Positions 19,105-28,548 of a stretch of DNA of 62,743 nt are shown here, in pieces. The notes under the pieces are model-generated. The model ran no database searches, was not told where the DNA came from, and saw nothing but the letters and a program-made list of their open reading frames with translations. The stretch is taken from contig JAIOIE010000018.1 of assembly GCA_019912665.1 (NCBI GenBank), positions 688,690-751,432 on the forward strand, written 5' to 3'. Source of the DNA: Deltaproteobacteria bacterium (lineage in GTDB: Bacteria; Desulfobacterota; GWC2-55-46). Position numbers and translations under genes: made by a program. Numbering within the stretch: position 1 is the first letter of the stretch; every line of letters starts with the position of its first letter.

Positions 19105-19274
19105 TATCTGAGCGGCGTAGCCTCGTCAACGAGCATCACCGGGATATCGTCCTTTATCGGGTAGACGAGCTTGCACCTTTCGCAGACGAGCCCGTCCTTC
19201 TTTTCGTTCAGCTTTATGCCGCCCTTGCACTTCGGGCACGCAAGGATTTCGAGAAGCTCCTTGTCTATCGCCAT
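19104..19274 (-). CDS. Trm112-family zinc ribbon protein (YcaR-like)
   Basis: A 56-residue frame beginning MAIDKELLEILACPKCKGG and continuing with two more cysteines (CERC) and YPIKDDIPVMLVDEA, the exact layout of the Trm112p-like/YcaR family. In bacteria these sit in LPS and lipid A gene clusters (next to lpxK/kdsB in many proteobacteria); their role is probably a zinc-binding partner. The start has a GGAGG-type ribosome site (TCACGGAGGTGATTA). Its stop overlaps the start of the WaaG-like gene. Confidence 0.88.
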   Translation of the reverse strand: MAIDKELLEILACPKCKGGIKLNEKKDGLVCERCKLVYPIKDDIPVMLVDEATPLR

Positions 19275-19336
19275 TAATCACCTCCGTGAATTGATTACGA
19301 AGCCAATGAAAACTTTTCAGGCCCCGGCCATTTGAT

Positions 19337-20302
19337 TCACTTCCGGGCCATGCCTTCCTCTACGGCCTTCCTGCCGCCCATCCTCACGTATTCGACCCCT
19401 CCTATGACGCTTACGAAGACGCCGGTCGCGAACCAGAGGAGCGATAGCGCGATGGCCTGCTCCTTCGAGGCGCCTATCATCGTGAAGAGGAATATGAACG
19501 CGCCCTCCCTGATGCCGAGCCCGGATAGCGAGATCGGGAGCATGGAGATGGCGGTCGTGAGCGGGATAAAGAGGAAGTAATAGCCCACGGGCACGTCCAT
19601 ACCGAGGCCCGAGCCGAGCACGTAATAGCCGATAATTACTCCTCCCTGTATGACGACCGAGCAGGCGAATATCCGGTAGAGTATGCCGTGATGGCTTTTA
19701 TAGCTCATTAGCACCTTGTAAAAGGTGTCTATCTTCTTGTTTATGCCGTAGAAGTGGACCTTATCGAGAATGCGCATGGCCCAGGAATGGAGCGGCCCTA
19801 TCCAGATTACCATGCTCATGAAGGTGAAACCGCCTATGAGGAGCACAAAAAAACCAGGCAGTGCCGTGCCGGATATGAGCGGGTATCCCGGGATAAGGGC
19901 CAGCGCAGTTATGCACATGAGCGCGGCGAAACCCGCATACCTGTCCATGAATATCGAGGCGAGCGCGACATCGCCCTTCCTTGAATGCTTGTAGAGGTAG
20001 TAGCCCTTGACGAGGTCGCCGCCGACCATCGTCGGGAGAAAGTTATTGAAAAAGAGGCCGATGAAATAGATGGAAAGGAGCCTTGAATAGGGAACGGTCA
20101 TGTCCTTTTTCAGTATCACCGACCACCTGTAAGTGGCTATGGTCTGGACCGACAGGAAGACGAAAGCCACGAAGGCGACCGAGAGCGGGTTTACCGAGGC
20201 AAAGGTCTTCCAGAGCGCGTCAAGGTCGAGGTTCCGGAGGAGCACATACATTATTGCCCCGCTTATGCAGACTTTAATCAGTGTCGATATTACGCTTTTC
20301 AT
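19337..20302 (-). CDS. YbhN/AglD-like integral membrane protein (LPG synthase TM family)
   Basis: 321 residues from the ATG at 20302 (KSVISTLIKVCISGAIMYVLL, the first membrane segment). A longer frame reaches 20440 but only by reading through an intergenic repeat, so it is rejected. Eight or so hydrophobic helices and motifs YRWSVILKKDMTVPYSRLLSIYFIGLFFNNFLPTMVGGD and SLSGLGIREGAFIFLF are diagnostic of the UPF0104/lysylphosphatidylglycerol synthase TM family. Members act as flippases or in lipid-linked sugar synthesis; the exact role is unknown. Confidence 0.85.
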   Translation of the reverse strand: MKSVISTLIKVCISGAIMYVLLRNLDLDALWKTFASVNPLSVAFVAFVFLSVQTIATYRWSVILKKDMTVPYSRLLSIYFIGLFFNNFLPTMVGGDLVKGYYLYKHSRKGDVALASIFMDRYAGFAALMCITALALIPGYPLISGTALPGFFVLLIGGFTFMSMVIWIGPLHSWAMRILDKVHFYGINKKIDTFYKVLMSYKSHHGILYRIFACSVVIQGGVIIGYYVLGSGLGMDVPVGYYFLFIPLTTAISMLPISLSGLGIREGAFIFLFTMIGASKEQAIALSLLWFATGVFVSVIGGVEYVRMGGRKAVEEGMARK

Positions 20303-20330
20303 CCGCCTCTGCCGCCTTTCCTGACTGTAT

Positions 20331-20467
20331 GATGAAAAAGTCTTTTCCTGGACTTTTTCATCCACGACTTGCCCGAAGTGAATTCGTGCAAGTTCCACAG
20401 GTCGCTCGTTTTTACTCCCGCGATCCGGCAATCCATCCATCGCAGGTTTCGTTTTTTCGCAACCTGC
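20331..20467. repeat. Four-hairpin intergenic repeat, copy A
   Basis: Fills most of the gap between the PAP2 and YbhN genes. Stem 1 is GATGAAAAAGTC (20331) with GACTTTTTCATC (20351). Stem 2 is GACTTGC (20366) with GCAAGTT (20388). Stem 3 is GGTCGC (20400) with GCGATC (20420). Stem 4 is GCAGGTT (20442) with AACCTGC (20461). The motif GGCAATCCATCC precedes stem 4. Copy B at 36185-36334 has the same order of stems with compensatory changes. G-U pairs occur when read in the plus direction, opposite to the flanking genes. Confidence 0.85.
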
Positions 20468-20653
20468 CCAAAAACCTCCAGATTGTAACCTTTCCGGAGC
20501 GATTATTCCAGAGGATTGCCGCGCTTACGGCCCTTATTATGTTCAGGCCAAATTACCGGAATTCCTGTGCTGTTTTTAACTCATCTCCCTTACATTGAGG
20601 ATACTTCGTAGCCTCCTACGGAGAGGTTCATTATCCCTATCAGGATCCTTCTC
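20468..20653. other. Intergenic remainder between PAP2 gene and repeat
   Basis: About 185 bp with no credible reading frame, promoter or further repeat that I can support. Confidence 0.5.
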
Positions 20654-21223
20654 CTACCGCTTTTCGCCCCCGCCTTTGTCAACGGGGGCCGTGCCTCCAA
20701 AAAACCTCTTCTCCGCCTTTACGGCTATGAGCGCTATGAAGGTCCCGAGTAGCGCGCCCGCCGCTATATCAGTCGGGTAATGCGCGCCCACATAGGGCCG
20801 CGTGTACGCTACAAAGGCGGCAAAGATCATAAAGAGAGGCCAGAACCTCCTGTGCCTGGCAGAGAGAAAGGCCATTGCCGCGAATGCCGCCGTCGCGTGC
20901 CCGGAAGGAAGCGAATAAGAGGCGGGGCAGTCGACAAGAAGCCTCACGTTTTCGAGCGCGCGGCAGGGCCTGGGCCTCATGAAGGCGAGCTTCAGGGCGC
21001 CTGAGGCCAGCTCGCCAATGAGGACGGCCGCGGGGAGAAGCACGAGCCCTTTGAAATCCCGCCTCCTTCCCAGAATCCAGACGAGCGCAGAGCCCACTAT
21101 CATCATACCGATGAAGTTCAACTTCTCGGTCGCGTATGCCATGACCGGGTCGAGGGCCGGGGAGGTCCAGGCGGTGTTTATGAGCCAGAAGAGGCGGATA
21201 TCGAGTCCCGCTATGTAGTCCAT
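20654..21223 (-). CDS. PAP2-family phosphatase, membrane
   Basis: 189 residues with five to six membrane segments and all three acid-phosphatase motifs: KLAFMRPRP near residue 79, PSGHATAAF near 107 and RPYVGAHYPTDIAAG near 145. The family includes undecaprenyl-diphosphate phosphatases (BacA-unrelated PgpB type) and lipid A phosphatases (LpxE). In an LPS cluster, recycling of undecaprenyl carrier or lipid A 1-phosphate removal are the likely roles; sequence alone does not decide. It follows waaC by 24 bp. Confidence 0.9.
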   Translation of the reverse strand: MDYIAGLDIRLFWLINTAWTSPALDPVMAYATEKLNFIGMMIVGSALVWILGRRRDFKGLVLLPAAVLIGELASGALKLAFMRPRPCRALENVRLLVDCPASYSLPSGHATAAFAAMAFLSARHRRFWPLFMIFAAFVAYTRPYVGAHYPTDIAAGALLGTFIALIAVKAEKRFFGGTAPVDKGGGEKR

Positions 21224-21247
21224 ACTTCTTTCGCCTCAGGCTCTGGT

Positions 21248-22261
21248 TTACTTCAAAGAGTTTACGGCCTGCAGGACCTCGTCGACCGATATCAGATTCA
21301 TGCATTTAGCATCCCTGCACTCCCTTTTGAAACAGGGGCTGCAATCGATGCTTTTCCTTATTACGATGTGCCCGTCTCCGTACGGCCCGGTCCTCCAGGG
21401 CGCGGTCGGCCCGAAGAGGGCGATTATGCGCGCACCTGCGGCTGCGGCTATGTGCATGGGGCCGGAATCAACGGTCACGGCGAACCTGGATAGCTTCATA
21501 AGGGCCGTAAGCTCCTTCAAGTCCGTCTCGCCCGCAAGGCTTACCGCGCCCTTCCCTATGGCCCCGGCCATTGATGAAAGATCAGATGCGTCCGAAGGGC
21601 CGCCTATGAGCACGGGCCGGAGCCCCTTCTCCCCCGCTATCCTTCGGGCAAGCTCCACGAATTTCTCGTCGTTCCAGAGCTTGGTAGCCCACCTCGCCCT
21701 GGTCACCATCACGAAAAAAGGGCCCTTCACCCCTTTTCTGTCAAGCTTCTCTCTTATCGACCTCTCCTCATCTCCTAGGCCAATGGTAAAGGCCGGCGCG
21801 TCCACAGGGCCCCCCACCCCAACGACATGCCTTGCGAGGTCCAGGTACCTGTCTACCGCGTGCCTTTCGGGGTCGTAGGCCGGGAGCTTTTCATTCAGGA
21901 AAACATGGCTCAACTCCCGTGAATTGGAGAAGCCTACTCTCCTTTTCGCGGCCGTAAGCCAGACCCATGCGCCGCTTTTAAGTAACCCCTGGAAATCGAG
22001 CGCAAGGTCATAGCGCCGCTCCCTCAAGCGCCTCGCGGTCTGGAGGTTCTCCCTTATGTTCCGAGCCCAGCCGCGCCTTACGGTTATAACCTCGTCTATA
22101 AGCGGGTGCCCCTTCAGGATGCCGCTTGCGGCCTCCTCGACGAGCCAGTCTATCCTGGCCTTCACGCCCTTTGCCCTGAAGCCCTTCTTGAGGGCGTCAA
22201 GGGCCGGGAGCGTGTGCACGACATCCCCGATGGACGATAGCTTTATTATGAGGACCTTCAT
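21248..22261 (-). CDS. waaC: LPS heptosyltransferase I
   Basis: 337-residue GT9 enzyme that adds the first heptose to Kdo2-lipid A. It begins KVLIIKLSSIGDVVHTLPALDALKK, the WaaC-type start, and has the GT9 donor block RFAVTVDSGPMHIAAAAGARIIALFGPTAPWRTGPYG near residues 255-290. The C-terminal Cys motif CSPCFKRECRDAKCM is shared with waaF in this window. It overlaps gmhB by 4 bp, so waaF, gmhB and waaC form a coupled operon. Confidence 0.9.
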   Translation of the reverse strand: MKVLIIKLSSIGDVVHTLPALDALKKGFRAKGVKARIDWLVEEAASGILKGHPLIDEVITVRRGWARNIRENLQTARRLRERRYDLALDFQGLLKSGAWVWLTAAKRRVGFSNSRELSHVFLNEKLPAYDPERHAVDRYLDLARHVVGVGGPVDAPAFTIGLGDEERSIREKLDRKGVKGPFFVMVTRARWATKLWNDEKFVELARRIAGEKGLRPVLIGGPSDASDLSSMAGAIGKGAVSLAGETDLKELTALMKLSRFAVTVDSGPMHIAAAAGARIIALFGPTAPWRTGPYGDGHIVIRKSIDCSPCFKRECRDAKCMNLISVDEVLQAVNSLK

Positions 22262-22818
22262 AAGGCAGGCCGTTCAAGGTCGGCGAGTATCCAGGCCGCT
22301 GCCTCGAGTATGTCCCTGGCTATGAAGTCAGGGGCTTCCACCATGCCCTCGAGCTCGCTCGCGCCCTTGCCCGTAAGGACGAGTATGCCTTTTGCGCCTA
22401 TGTTCCGGGCAAGCCCGACATCAGATGCCTTGTCCCCGACCATGTATGCCTTTTTCGAATCTATCTCGTGCTCAAGCGCCGCGAGCTCCACAAGACCGGG
22501 CAAAGGCTTCCTGCACTGACAGTCTACATCGGGGTGGTGGTTGCAGTAGTATACCCCGTCAATCCTCGCGCCTTCCTTGCCGAGGAGATCCTTGAGCCTC
22601 CGGTTCACGGCATCCACCTGGGCATCCGTATAATAGCCCCTCCCCACACCTGACTGGTTGCTCAGGACTATTATCTTGAGATCGCGCTCGTTAAGGAGCC
22701 TTATGGCCTTTGTCGCGCCCTCGATGAGGATGATGCCGTCCGGGTCCGAAAGATAGCCTACGTCCTCGTTTATGGTCCCGTCCCTATCGAGAAAAACGGT
22801 CCCCGCCTGCTTCTTCAT
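22258..22818 (-). CDS. gmhB: D-glycero-beta-D-manno-heptose-1,7-bisphosphate 7-phosphatase
   Basis: 186-residue HAD phosphatase acting between the RfaE1 kinase and adenylyltransferase steps of ADP-heptose synthesis. Visible are FLDRDGTINED (catalytic DxD) near residue 10, SNQSGVGRGYYT near 55, the zinc loop CNHHPDVDCQCRKP near 92-105 and MVGDKASDVGLARNIG near 128. The loop spacing is typical of GmhB. It overlaps waaC and waaF by 4 bp each. Confidence 0.94.
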   Translation of the reverse strand: MKKQAGTVFLDRDGTINEDVGYLSDPDGIILIEGATKAIRLLNERDLKIIVLSNQSGVGRGYYTDAQVDAVNRRLKDLLGKEGARIDGVYYCNHHPDVDCQCRKPLPGLVELAALEHEIDSKKAYMVGDKASDVGLARNIGAKGILVLTGKGASELEGMVEAPDFIARDILEAAAWILADLERPAL

Positions 22819-23849
22819 GCAAGTAAGCCTTTAGCTGCCTTCAGGACCTCGCCCGCCTCTATGGCCCTCAGGCACTCGTAGTGTCCGTATTTGCATTCCC
22901 TTTTAAAACAGGGGCTGCATTCCATCTTCTTGCCGACGACAGCCGTCTTTTCCCCTACAGGCCCGGTAAGGACCGAATCGGTCGAGCCGAATATCGCGAC
23001 TGTCGGGACGCCCAGGGCGGCTGAGATGTGCATGGGCCCCGAGTCGTTCGTTATAAAGGCGTCGAGGAGCGACATGAGCGCCATGGATTGCCTGAGATTT
23101 AGCGCTCCCGAAAGGTCGAGAGCATGCGGGTACGCCCGCTTGAGCGCGCCGCACGCTTCCTTATCGTCCGGGCCGCCGAAGACAAGGGCAGCGCCTTTCC
23201 GGGCCTCCGTAAGCTCCTTAAGGACAGATGAGAACCTTTCCGGGGGCCACATCTTTGCCGGGCCGTAGCTCGCGCCAGGCGCGGCCCCGAAAAGAGGCCG
23301 GCCGGGAAGCCCCTTTTTCTCAAGGAATTCGCTTGCCCAGCCTGCCTCCTCCTCGCTTATATACAGCTTCGGGACCGGCGCTTCCTTTTCGTCCTCCATC
23401 GGCCCCCCAAGGGCCTCGACGAGGTTCAGATAATAGAAAACATGATGCCTCTTCTTTATCTCCCGGTCCACCGGTACCGCCCTGGTGAGGAAGGCTGACC
23501 TCAAGTCCCTTGCATAGCCTACCCGCTCCGGTATCCTTGAGAGGAAGGAGAGGAAGGCGGCCTCAAAGGCGTTCTGGAAGAGAACAGCCGTATCAAACCC
23601 CCTGCCCTTCAGCTCAGAGGAGATGCTTAGTTTTTCAAGTATGCCGCCTTTTTTCGAGCCGAACTCCAATATTTCCGAAACAGCCGGGTTATTCTCGAAT
23701 ACCGGGATGACCTTGGGTCTGGCGAGTACGGTTATAGTTGAAGAAGGGAAGAGGCGCTTCAATGCCTCCAGGGCCGGAAGGCACATGACCGCGTCGCCTA
23801 TCCAGTTCGGCACCCTTACGAGGACCTTTTTTCCGTTTTCCTTGCGCAT
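22815..23849 (-). CDS. waaF: LPS heptosyltransferase II
   Basis: 344-residue GT9 enzyme that adds the second heptose to the inner core. The chosen start gives MRKENGKKVLVRVPNWIGDAVMCLPALEAL, matching the WaaF signature VRxPNWIGDAVM; the frame extends 36 codons further but without homology. The donor-site block DAFITNDSGPMHISAALGVPTVAIFGSTD lies near residue 275, and a Cys-rich tail CSPCFKRECKYGHYECL follows. It heads the waaF-gmhB-waaC operon. Confidence 0.92.
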   Translation of the reverse strand: MRKENGKKVLVRVPNWIGDAVMCLPALEALKRLFPSSTITVLARPKVIPVFENNPAVSEILEFGSKKGGILEKLSISSELKGRGFDTAVLFQNAFEAAFLSFLSRIPERVGYARDLRSAFLTRAVPVDREIKKRHHVFYYLNLVEALGGPMEDEKEAPVPKLYISEEEAGWASEFLEKKGLPGRPLFGAAPGASYGPAKMWPPERFSSVLKELTEARKGAALVFGGPDDKEACGALKRAYPHALDLSGALNLRQSMALMSLLDAFITNDSGPMHISAALGVPTVAIFGSTDSVLTGPVGEKTAVVGKKMECSPCFKRECKYGHYECLRAIEAGEVLKAAKGLLA

Positions 23850-23978
23850 ACGCCTGTTGGTAACATTGAATTCGGGGGAAAAACCCAGGCAGCTTGAACG
23901 TGCAAGGACCATCCCTGGATTCCATTGATTATAGTACGAAAAAGGGCTGGGTTTCAATCTGCAAAACCGGTGGGCGCC

Positions 23979-24007
23979 TTGACTTCATACCGGGTTTTTG
24001 CTATTTT
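23979..24007 (+). promoter_or_regulatory. Possible sigma-70 promoter of the P-type ATPase
   Basis: TTGACT, 17 bases, TATTTT on the plus strand, about 170 bp before the ATPase start in the 330-bp gap shared with divergent waaF. Nothing else recognisable is seen in that gap. Confidence 0.4.
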
Positions 24008-24179
24008 TTTTCAAATACACCCGTACTTAAGCCGCTCAATATCTCTCCCCGCCGCACTTCTTGGGAGGAACACTGGATGCCCTGTTTTATGCCCTTCCCG
24101 TTACCTGTGAAAACAAGAATAATCTTTGAAGTTTCCTGATTACAGTCAATACGGGGCAGATTCAGCTCCTGGAGGACCG

Positions 24180-26792
24180 ATGAACTGGTATCTTAAGGAA
24201 TATGAGGAAGTCCTGGGCGCGCTCCGCTCCGCTCCCGAAGGCCTCACGCAGGAGGAGGCCGGAAGGAGGCTCGAGGAGTACGGGCCGAACGTCCTGGAGG
24301 AGAAAAAGAAGCGGTCCGTGTTCGCCATGTTCCTCGACCAGTTCAAGGATTTCATGATAATAGTCCTCCTGGCCGCGGCAATCGTCTCGGGGCTCATAGG
24401 GGAGCCGGCCGACACAATAGCCATTATAGTCATAGTCGTCCTGAACGCGATCATAGGCTTCGTCCAGGAGTACAGGGCCGAGAGGGCGATAGCGGCGCTC
24501 AAGAAGATGGCCGCGCCCTCGGCGCTCGTCTTGAGGGACGGAGCGCCGGTCGCGATCCCGGCCTCCATGCTCGTGCCCGGCGATATCGTCGTACTGGAAG
24601 CCGGGAACATCGTTCCCGCTGACCTGAGGCTCATCGAGGCGGCGCGGCTCTTCGCTGAGGAGGCCGCTCTCACGGGCGAATCGGTTCCGGTCGAGAAGCA
24701 CACCCGCGTTCTCCACGAAAAAGACCTCCCCATAGGCGACAGGAGGAACATGGCCTTCAGCGGGACCTCCGTTACCCACGGCAGGGGCAAGGGGGTCGTG
24801 GCCGCAACCGGCGAGGAGACCGAGCTCGGGAGGATAGCGTCGCTCCTCGAGGAAAGCGAGGATATAAAGACCCCCCTTCAGAAGAGGTTGGCGAGCTTCG
24901 GGCAGAAGCTCGCCATTGCCGTAATCCTCATCTCGGCCGCCGTCTTCGGCATCGGCATGCTCCGAGGGGAGCCGGCGCTCCTCATGCTCCTTACGGCCAT
25001 CTCGCTCGCGGTTGCCGCGATACCCGAGGCCCTTCCCGCGGTAGTTACCATCTCCCTGGCCCTGGGGGCCAAGAGGCTCGTTAAGCAGCACGCCCTCGTT
25101 CGAAAGCTCCCGGCGGTAGAGACGCTCGGCTCCATAACCTACATATGCTCGGACAAGACCGGCACCCTCACACTGAACAAGATGGCTGTCGAGGAGTCCT
25201 TCATAGGCGGCAGGCTCTGGAAGACCGGGGAGAAGGCCTCGGGAGGCGCCTCTCTCGAATTCATGAGGGCCATCGCCCTCAGTAACGACGCGCGCGAGGG
25301 CGCTGAAGGGACCATCGGCGACCCCACGGAAGTAGCGCTTTTCAACTACGCGAAAGAACACGGCTTTGAAAAGAACGCGGTCGAAAAAGAATTCCCGAGG
25401 AAGGACGAGATACCCTTTGATCCTGAAAGAAAGGCCATGACGACCGTGCACCTTTTGCCGGACGGCCGGTTCATGAGCGTCACAAAGGGCGCGCTCGAAG
25501 TGCTCCTTGAGAGGTCAGTCGACATGCTCGCGAATGAGGGCAGGAGACCCCTCGACAGCGCCGGGCTGGCGGCAGCGGGAGAGAGGATGGCTGCAGACGG
25601 TCTCCGTGTGCTCTGCGTAGCGAAAAGGGAATGGGATAGCGTCCCCGAGGAGCTTAAGGCCGGAGAGGTGGAAACCGGGCTCACGATTCTGGGGCTTGCC
25701 GGCATAATGGACCCGCCGAGGGACGAAGCCAGGGAGGCCATCGCCGACTGCAAGACCGCCGGGATAAAGCCAGTGATGATAACGGGCGACCACCCGATAA
25801 CCGCTCGGGTCATTGCGAAAAGGCTCGGCCTCATAGACGGCGACGACGCTAAATTCATAATGACCGGCCGGGAGCTTGAAAAGCTTCCTATGGACGAGTT
25901 CGAGAAAAGGGTTGAGGACATAAGGGTCTACGCGCGCGTGGCGCCTGAGCAGAAATTGAAGATAGTGCGGGCGCTCCAGGACAAGGGCGAGTTCGTGGCC
26001 ATGACAGGCGACGGCGTCAACGACGCCCCGGCCCTCAAGAGGTCCGATATCGGCGTCGCAATGGGCATAACCGGCACCGATGTCGCAAAGGAATCCTCTG
26101 ATATGGTTTTGACCGACGACAACTTCGCGACGATCGTGAAATCGGTAAGGGACGGCAGGAGGATATTCGACAACATAAGAAAGTTCATAAAATACACCAT
26201 GACCAGCAACTCGGGCGAGATATGGACCATATTCCTTGCGCCCTTTTTCGGCCTCCCCATCCCGCTCCTCCCCATACACATACTCTGGATAAACCTCGTT
26301 ACGGACGGCCTTCCCGGGCTCGCGCTCGCGGCCGAGCGCTCGGAGAAGGACGTAATGAAGAGGCCGCCCAGGCACCCGAAGGAGAGCATATTCGCGCAGG
26401 GTCTGGGGGCGCACATCATCTGGGTCGGGCTCTTGATGGGCGGCGTATCCATACTTACCCAGGCCCTGAGCATCAATACGAATGCTGCCCCCTGGCAGAC
26501 GATGGTATTTACGGTCTTATGCCTCAACCAGATAGGGCATGTGCTCGCCATCAGGTCCGACACCGAATCGCTCTTCACGATGGGGCTTTTCTCGAACAAG
26601 CCCCTTCTCGGGGCGGTCCTCCTTACATTCGGGCTCCAGATGGCGGTCATCTATGTGCCGTTTCTTAACCCGATATTCAAGACAGAGCCGCTCACGATGC
26701 TCGAGCTTGCGGCGACGCTCGCGCTTTCGTCGGCGGTATTCATTGCGGTAGAGTTCGAGAAGCTATTCAAGAGGCGTATGAGGCGGGGGTAA
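24180..26792 (+). CDS. P-type calcium-transporting ATPase, SERCA-like (type IIA)
   Basis: 870 residues from the ATG behind GGAGG at 24171. Motifs in order: TGESVPV (actuator), PEALP in M4, SDKTGTLT with the phosphorylated Asp, KGA, ITGDHP, and TGDGVNDAPALK. M5 has SNSGEIW and M6 NLVTDGLPGLAL, so the acidic and amide residues of both SERCA calcium sites appear present, favouring calcium over other cations. It exports the ion across the inner membrane with ATP. A TTG at 24126 would add 18 residues and is less likely. It is a single-gene unit ending in a bidirectional terminator. Confidence 0.92.
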   Translation: MNWYLKEYEEVLGALRSAPEGLTQEEAGRRLEEYGPNVLEEKKKRSVFAMFLDQFKDFMIIVLLAAAIVSGLIGEPADTIAIIVIVVLNAIIGFVQEYRAERAIAALKKMAAPSALVLRDGAPVAIPASMLVPGDIVVLEAGNIVPADLRLIEAARLFAEEAALTGESVPVEKHTRVLHEKDLPIGDRRNMAFSGTSVTHGRGKGVVAATGEETELGRIASLLEESEDIKTPLQKRLASFGQKLAIAVILISAAVFGIGMLRGEPALLMLLTAISLAVAAIPEALPAVVTISLALGAKRLVKQHALVRKLPAVETLGSITYICSDKTGTLTLNKMAVEESFIGGRLWKTGEKASGGASLEFMRAIALSNDAREGAEGTIGDPTEVALFNYAKEHGFEKNAVEKEFPRKDEIPFDPERKAMTTVHLLPDGRFMSVTKGALEVLLERSVDMLANEGRRPLDSAGLAAAGERMAADGLRVLCVAKREWDSVPEELKAGEVETGLTILGLAGIMDPPRDEAREAIADCKTAGIKPVMITGDHPITARVIAKRLGLIDGDDAKFIMTGRELEKLPMDEFEKRVEDIRVYARVAPEQKLKIVRALQDKGEFVAMTGDGVNDAPALKRSDIGVAMGITGTDVAKESSDMVLTDDNFATIVKSVRDGRRIFDNIRKFIKYTMTSNSGEIWTIFLAPFFGLPIPLLPIHILWINLVTDGLPGLALAAERSEKDVMKRPPRHPKESIFAQGLGAHIIWVGLLMGGVSILTQALSINTNAAPWQTMVFTVLCLNQIGHVLAIRSDTESLFTMGLFSNKPLLGAVLLTFGLQMAVIYVPFLNPIFKTEPLTMLELAATLALSSAVFIAVEFEKLFKRRMRRG

Positions 26793-26795
26793 TTA

Positions 26796-26829
26796 AAAAA
26801 AACCCCGCCGCTAACGTCGGGGTTTTTAT
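26796..26829. terminator. Bidirectional rho-independent terminator
   Basis: AAAAACCCCG (26798) pairs with CGGGGTTTTT (26818) around a 10-base loop. A- and T-runs on the two sides serve both the calcium ATPase and the converging nadA. Confidence 0.88.
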
Positions 26830-26854
26830 GAACCGGAACGGTTTTTAAGTCAAA

Positions 26855-27793
26855 TCAGAAATCCCTCGGCACCGCGAGCATCCTGTCGAGCGCGGCCCTG
26901 GCTCTCGCCCTTATATCCTCGGGGACACTTACCACGTTCTTCATCTCTATGAGACTCGTCCTTACGTCCTCAAGCGTTATGAGCTTCATGTTGGGGCAAA
27001 TGAGGGACTTTGACGGCAGGACGAACTTCTTCTCCGGGTTTTCCTTCCTGAGCCTGTAGAGTATGCCCATCTCGGTGCCTATTATCAGGGTCTTTGCGCT
27101 CGTAGAGGCCGCGAACTTGTACATGCCTGAGGTAGAGCAGACGTGGTCCGCGAGCTTCACGACCTCGGGCCTGCACTCCGGGTGGCAGACGAAGAGGGCT
27201 TCAGGGTTCTCCTCTTTGGCCTTCAGCACATCTTGAACCGTGAGCCTCTCGTGGGTCGGGCAGTAGCCGTCCCACCATTCCATCCGCTTCTTCGACCTGA
27301 GCGAGACATAATGGGAGAGGTTCCTGTCCGGGATCATGTAGGCCCGGTCTTCGGGTAGCGAATCGACAACCTTGACGGCATTGGCCGAGGTGCAGCAGAT
27401 GTCGCTTAATGCCTTGACCGCGGCGCTGGTATTTACGTACGCGACAACCGGCACGCCGGGCCTCTTCTCCTTTTCCCTTACGAGGTCTTCAGGGGTTATC
27501 ATGTCTGCCATTGGGCAGCCCGCGTCCATCCTCGGCAGTACTACAGTCTTTTGCGGTGATAGTATGGCCGCGCTCTCTGCCATGAAGTGCACCCCGCAGA
27601 AGACTATCACCTCCGCGCCGCTTTCTGCCGCCGCCTGGCTCAACGCCAGCGAGTCGCCCGTTATATCGGCAATCTCCTGGACCTCGTCCCTCTGGTAGTT
27701 GTGGGCGAGCATTATGGCGTTCCGTTCCTTAAGGAGCGCCCTCACCTCTTTTTTAATTTCTTCCCTGCCGTCCATCTCTTCCCCATGCGTCAT
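26855..27793 (-). CDS. nadA: Quinolinate synthase
   Basis: 312-residue iron-sulfur enzyme condensing iminoaspartate with dihydroxyacetone phosphate in NAD synthesis. Motifs: [25 protein letters not shown] near residue 27, [12 protein letters not shown] near 70 (first cluster Cys), CCTSANAV near 134 and [11 protein letters not shown] near 200. A second in-frame ATG six codons in is preceded by GGGGAAGAG and may be the real start. It is transcribed alone, divergent from the AMMECR1 gene. Confidence 0.95.
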   Translation of the reverse strand: MTHGEEMDGREEIKKEVRALLKERNAIMLAHNYQRDEVQEIADITGDSLALSQAAAESGAEVIVFCGVHFMAESAAILSPQKTVVLPRMDAGCPMADMITPEDLVREKEKRPGVPVVAYVNTSAAVKALSDICCTSANAVKVVDSLPEDRAYMIPDRNLSHYVSLRSKKRMEWWDGYCPTHERLTVQDVLKAKEENPEALFVCHPECRPEVVKLADHVCSTSGMYKFAASTSAKTLIIGTEMGILYRLRKENPEKKFVLPSKSLICPNMKLITLEDVRTSLIEMKNVVSVPEDIRARARAALDRMLAVPRDF

Positions 27794-27878
27794 GTGTTCC
27801 CGCGGACTAACACCTTTATCCCGCGCGTCAACTTATGATATTATTCCAAAAAATCAGGCCGGTAAAGGATTTAATGAG

Positions 27879-28439
27879 ATGCCGATAGGCGAAAGGGAAA
27901 AAAAGGAACTCCTGAGGATAGCGCGGGAAGCGATAGAAGCCAGGGCCCGAAGGACCGCAGCGAGCTTTAAAATTGATAACGCCTCAGGTGCCTTGAACGA
28001 GGACTCAGGCGCGTTCGTGACCATAAACAGGAAAGGGCGTCTCCGGGGCTGCATAGGCGTTTTCGCCTCAAAAGACCCGCTCTGGAAGACCATAGAGAGG
28101 ATGGCGGCTGCGGCCGCCGCCGAGGACCCGAGGTTCGTGCCAGTCGGCGAGGACGAGCTTCCGGATCTGGATATAGAGATTTCGGTACTTACGCCTTTAA
28201 GGAAGATAGCGGATCCGGAGGAGGTGGAGGTGGGCCGCCACGGCCTCGTCATCGCGCTCGGGAATAAGCGCGGCGCTCTCCTTCCGCAGGTTGCTACCGA
28301 ACACGGCTTCGACAGGGAGACCTTCCTTTCCGAGGCATGCGTAAAGGCCGGCCTCAAGCCTGACGCATGGAAGGAAGGCGCGTCGATATACGTATTCGAG
28401 GCGGAGGTGTTCGGGGGAAAGAAGCTGGCGCACCCGTAG
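27879..28439 (+). CDS. AMMECR1 domain protein (AmrA family)
   Basis: 186 residues from the ATG at 27879, which is preceded by AAAGGA. The frame is open further upstream but overlaps nadA antisense and lacks homology. The AMMECR1 core is clear: GAFVTINRKGRLRGCIGVFASKDPLWKTI near residues 43-70 and LDIEISVLTPLRKI near 100. The family is widespread in bacteria, archaea and eukaryotes; its biochemical function is not firmly known. Promoter sequences are not obvious in the gap to nadA. Confidence 0.87.
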   Translation: MPIGEREKKELLRIAREAIEARARRTAASFKIDNASGALNEDSGAFVTINRKGRLRGCIGVFASKDPLWKTIERMAAAAAAEDPRFVPVGEDELPDLDIEISVLTPLRKIADPEEVEVGRHGLVIALGNKRGALLPQVATEHGFDRETFLSEACVKAGLKPDAWKEGASIYVFEAEVFGGKKLAHP

Positions 28440-28548
28440 CTATTTCAAAAACCGCGCTATATTCCGTTTAAGCAAAGTGTAGGGCGTTCATAGCCCACAT
28501 CCGGAATTGAATGCTCGTGAGCAGTAAACGGAAATCCTGTCCTGGCCC

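Noticed and set aside
20303-20440. Longer YbhN-like N-terminus
   Set aside because: It reads through repeat copy A and precedes the first membrane helix without homology.
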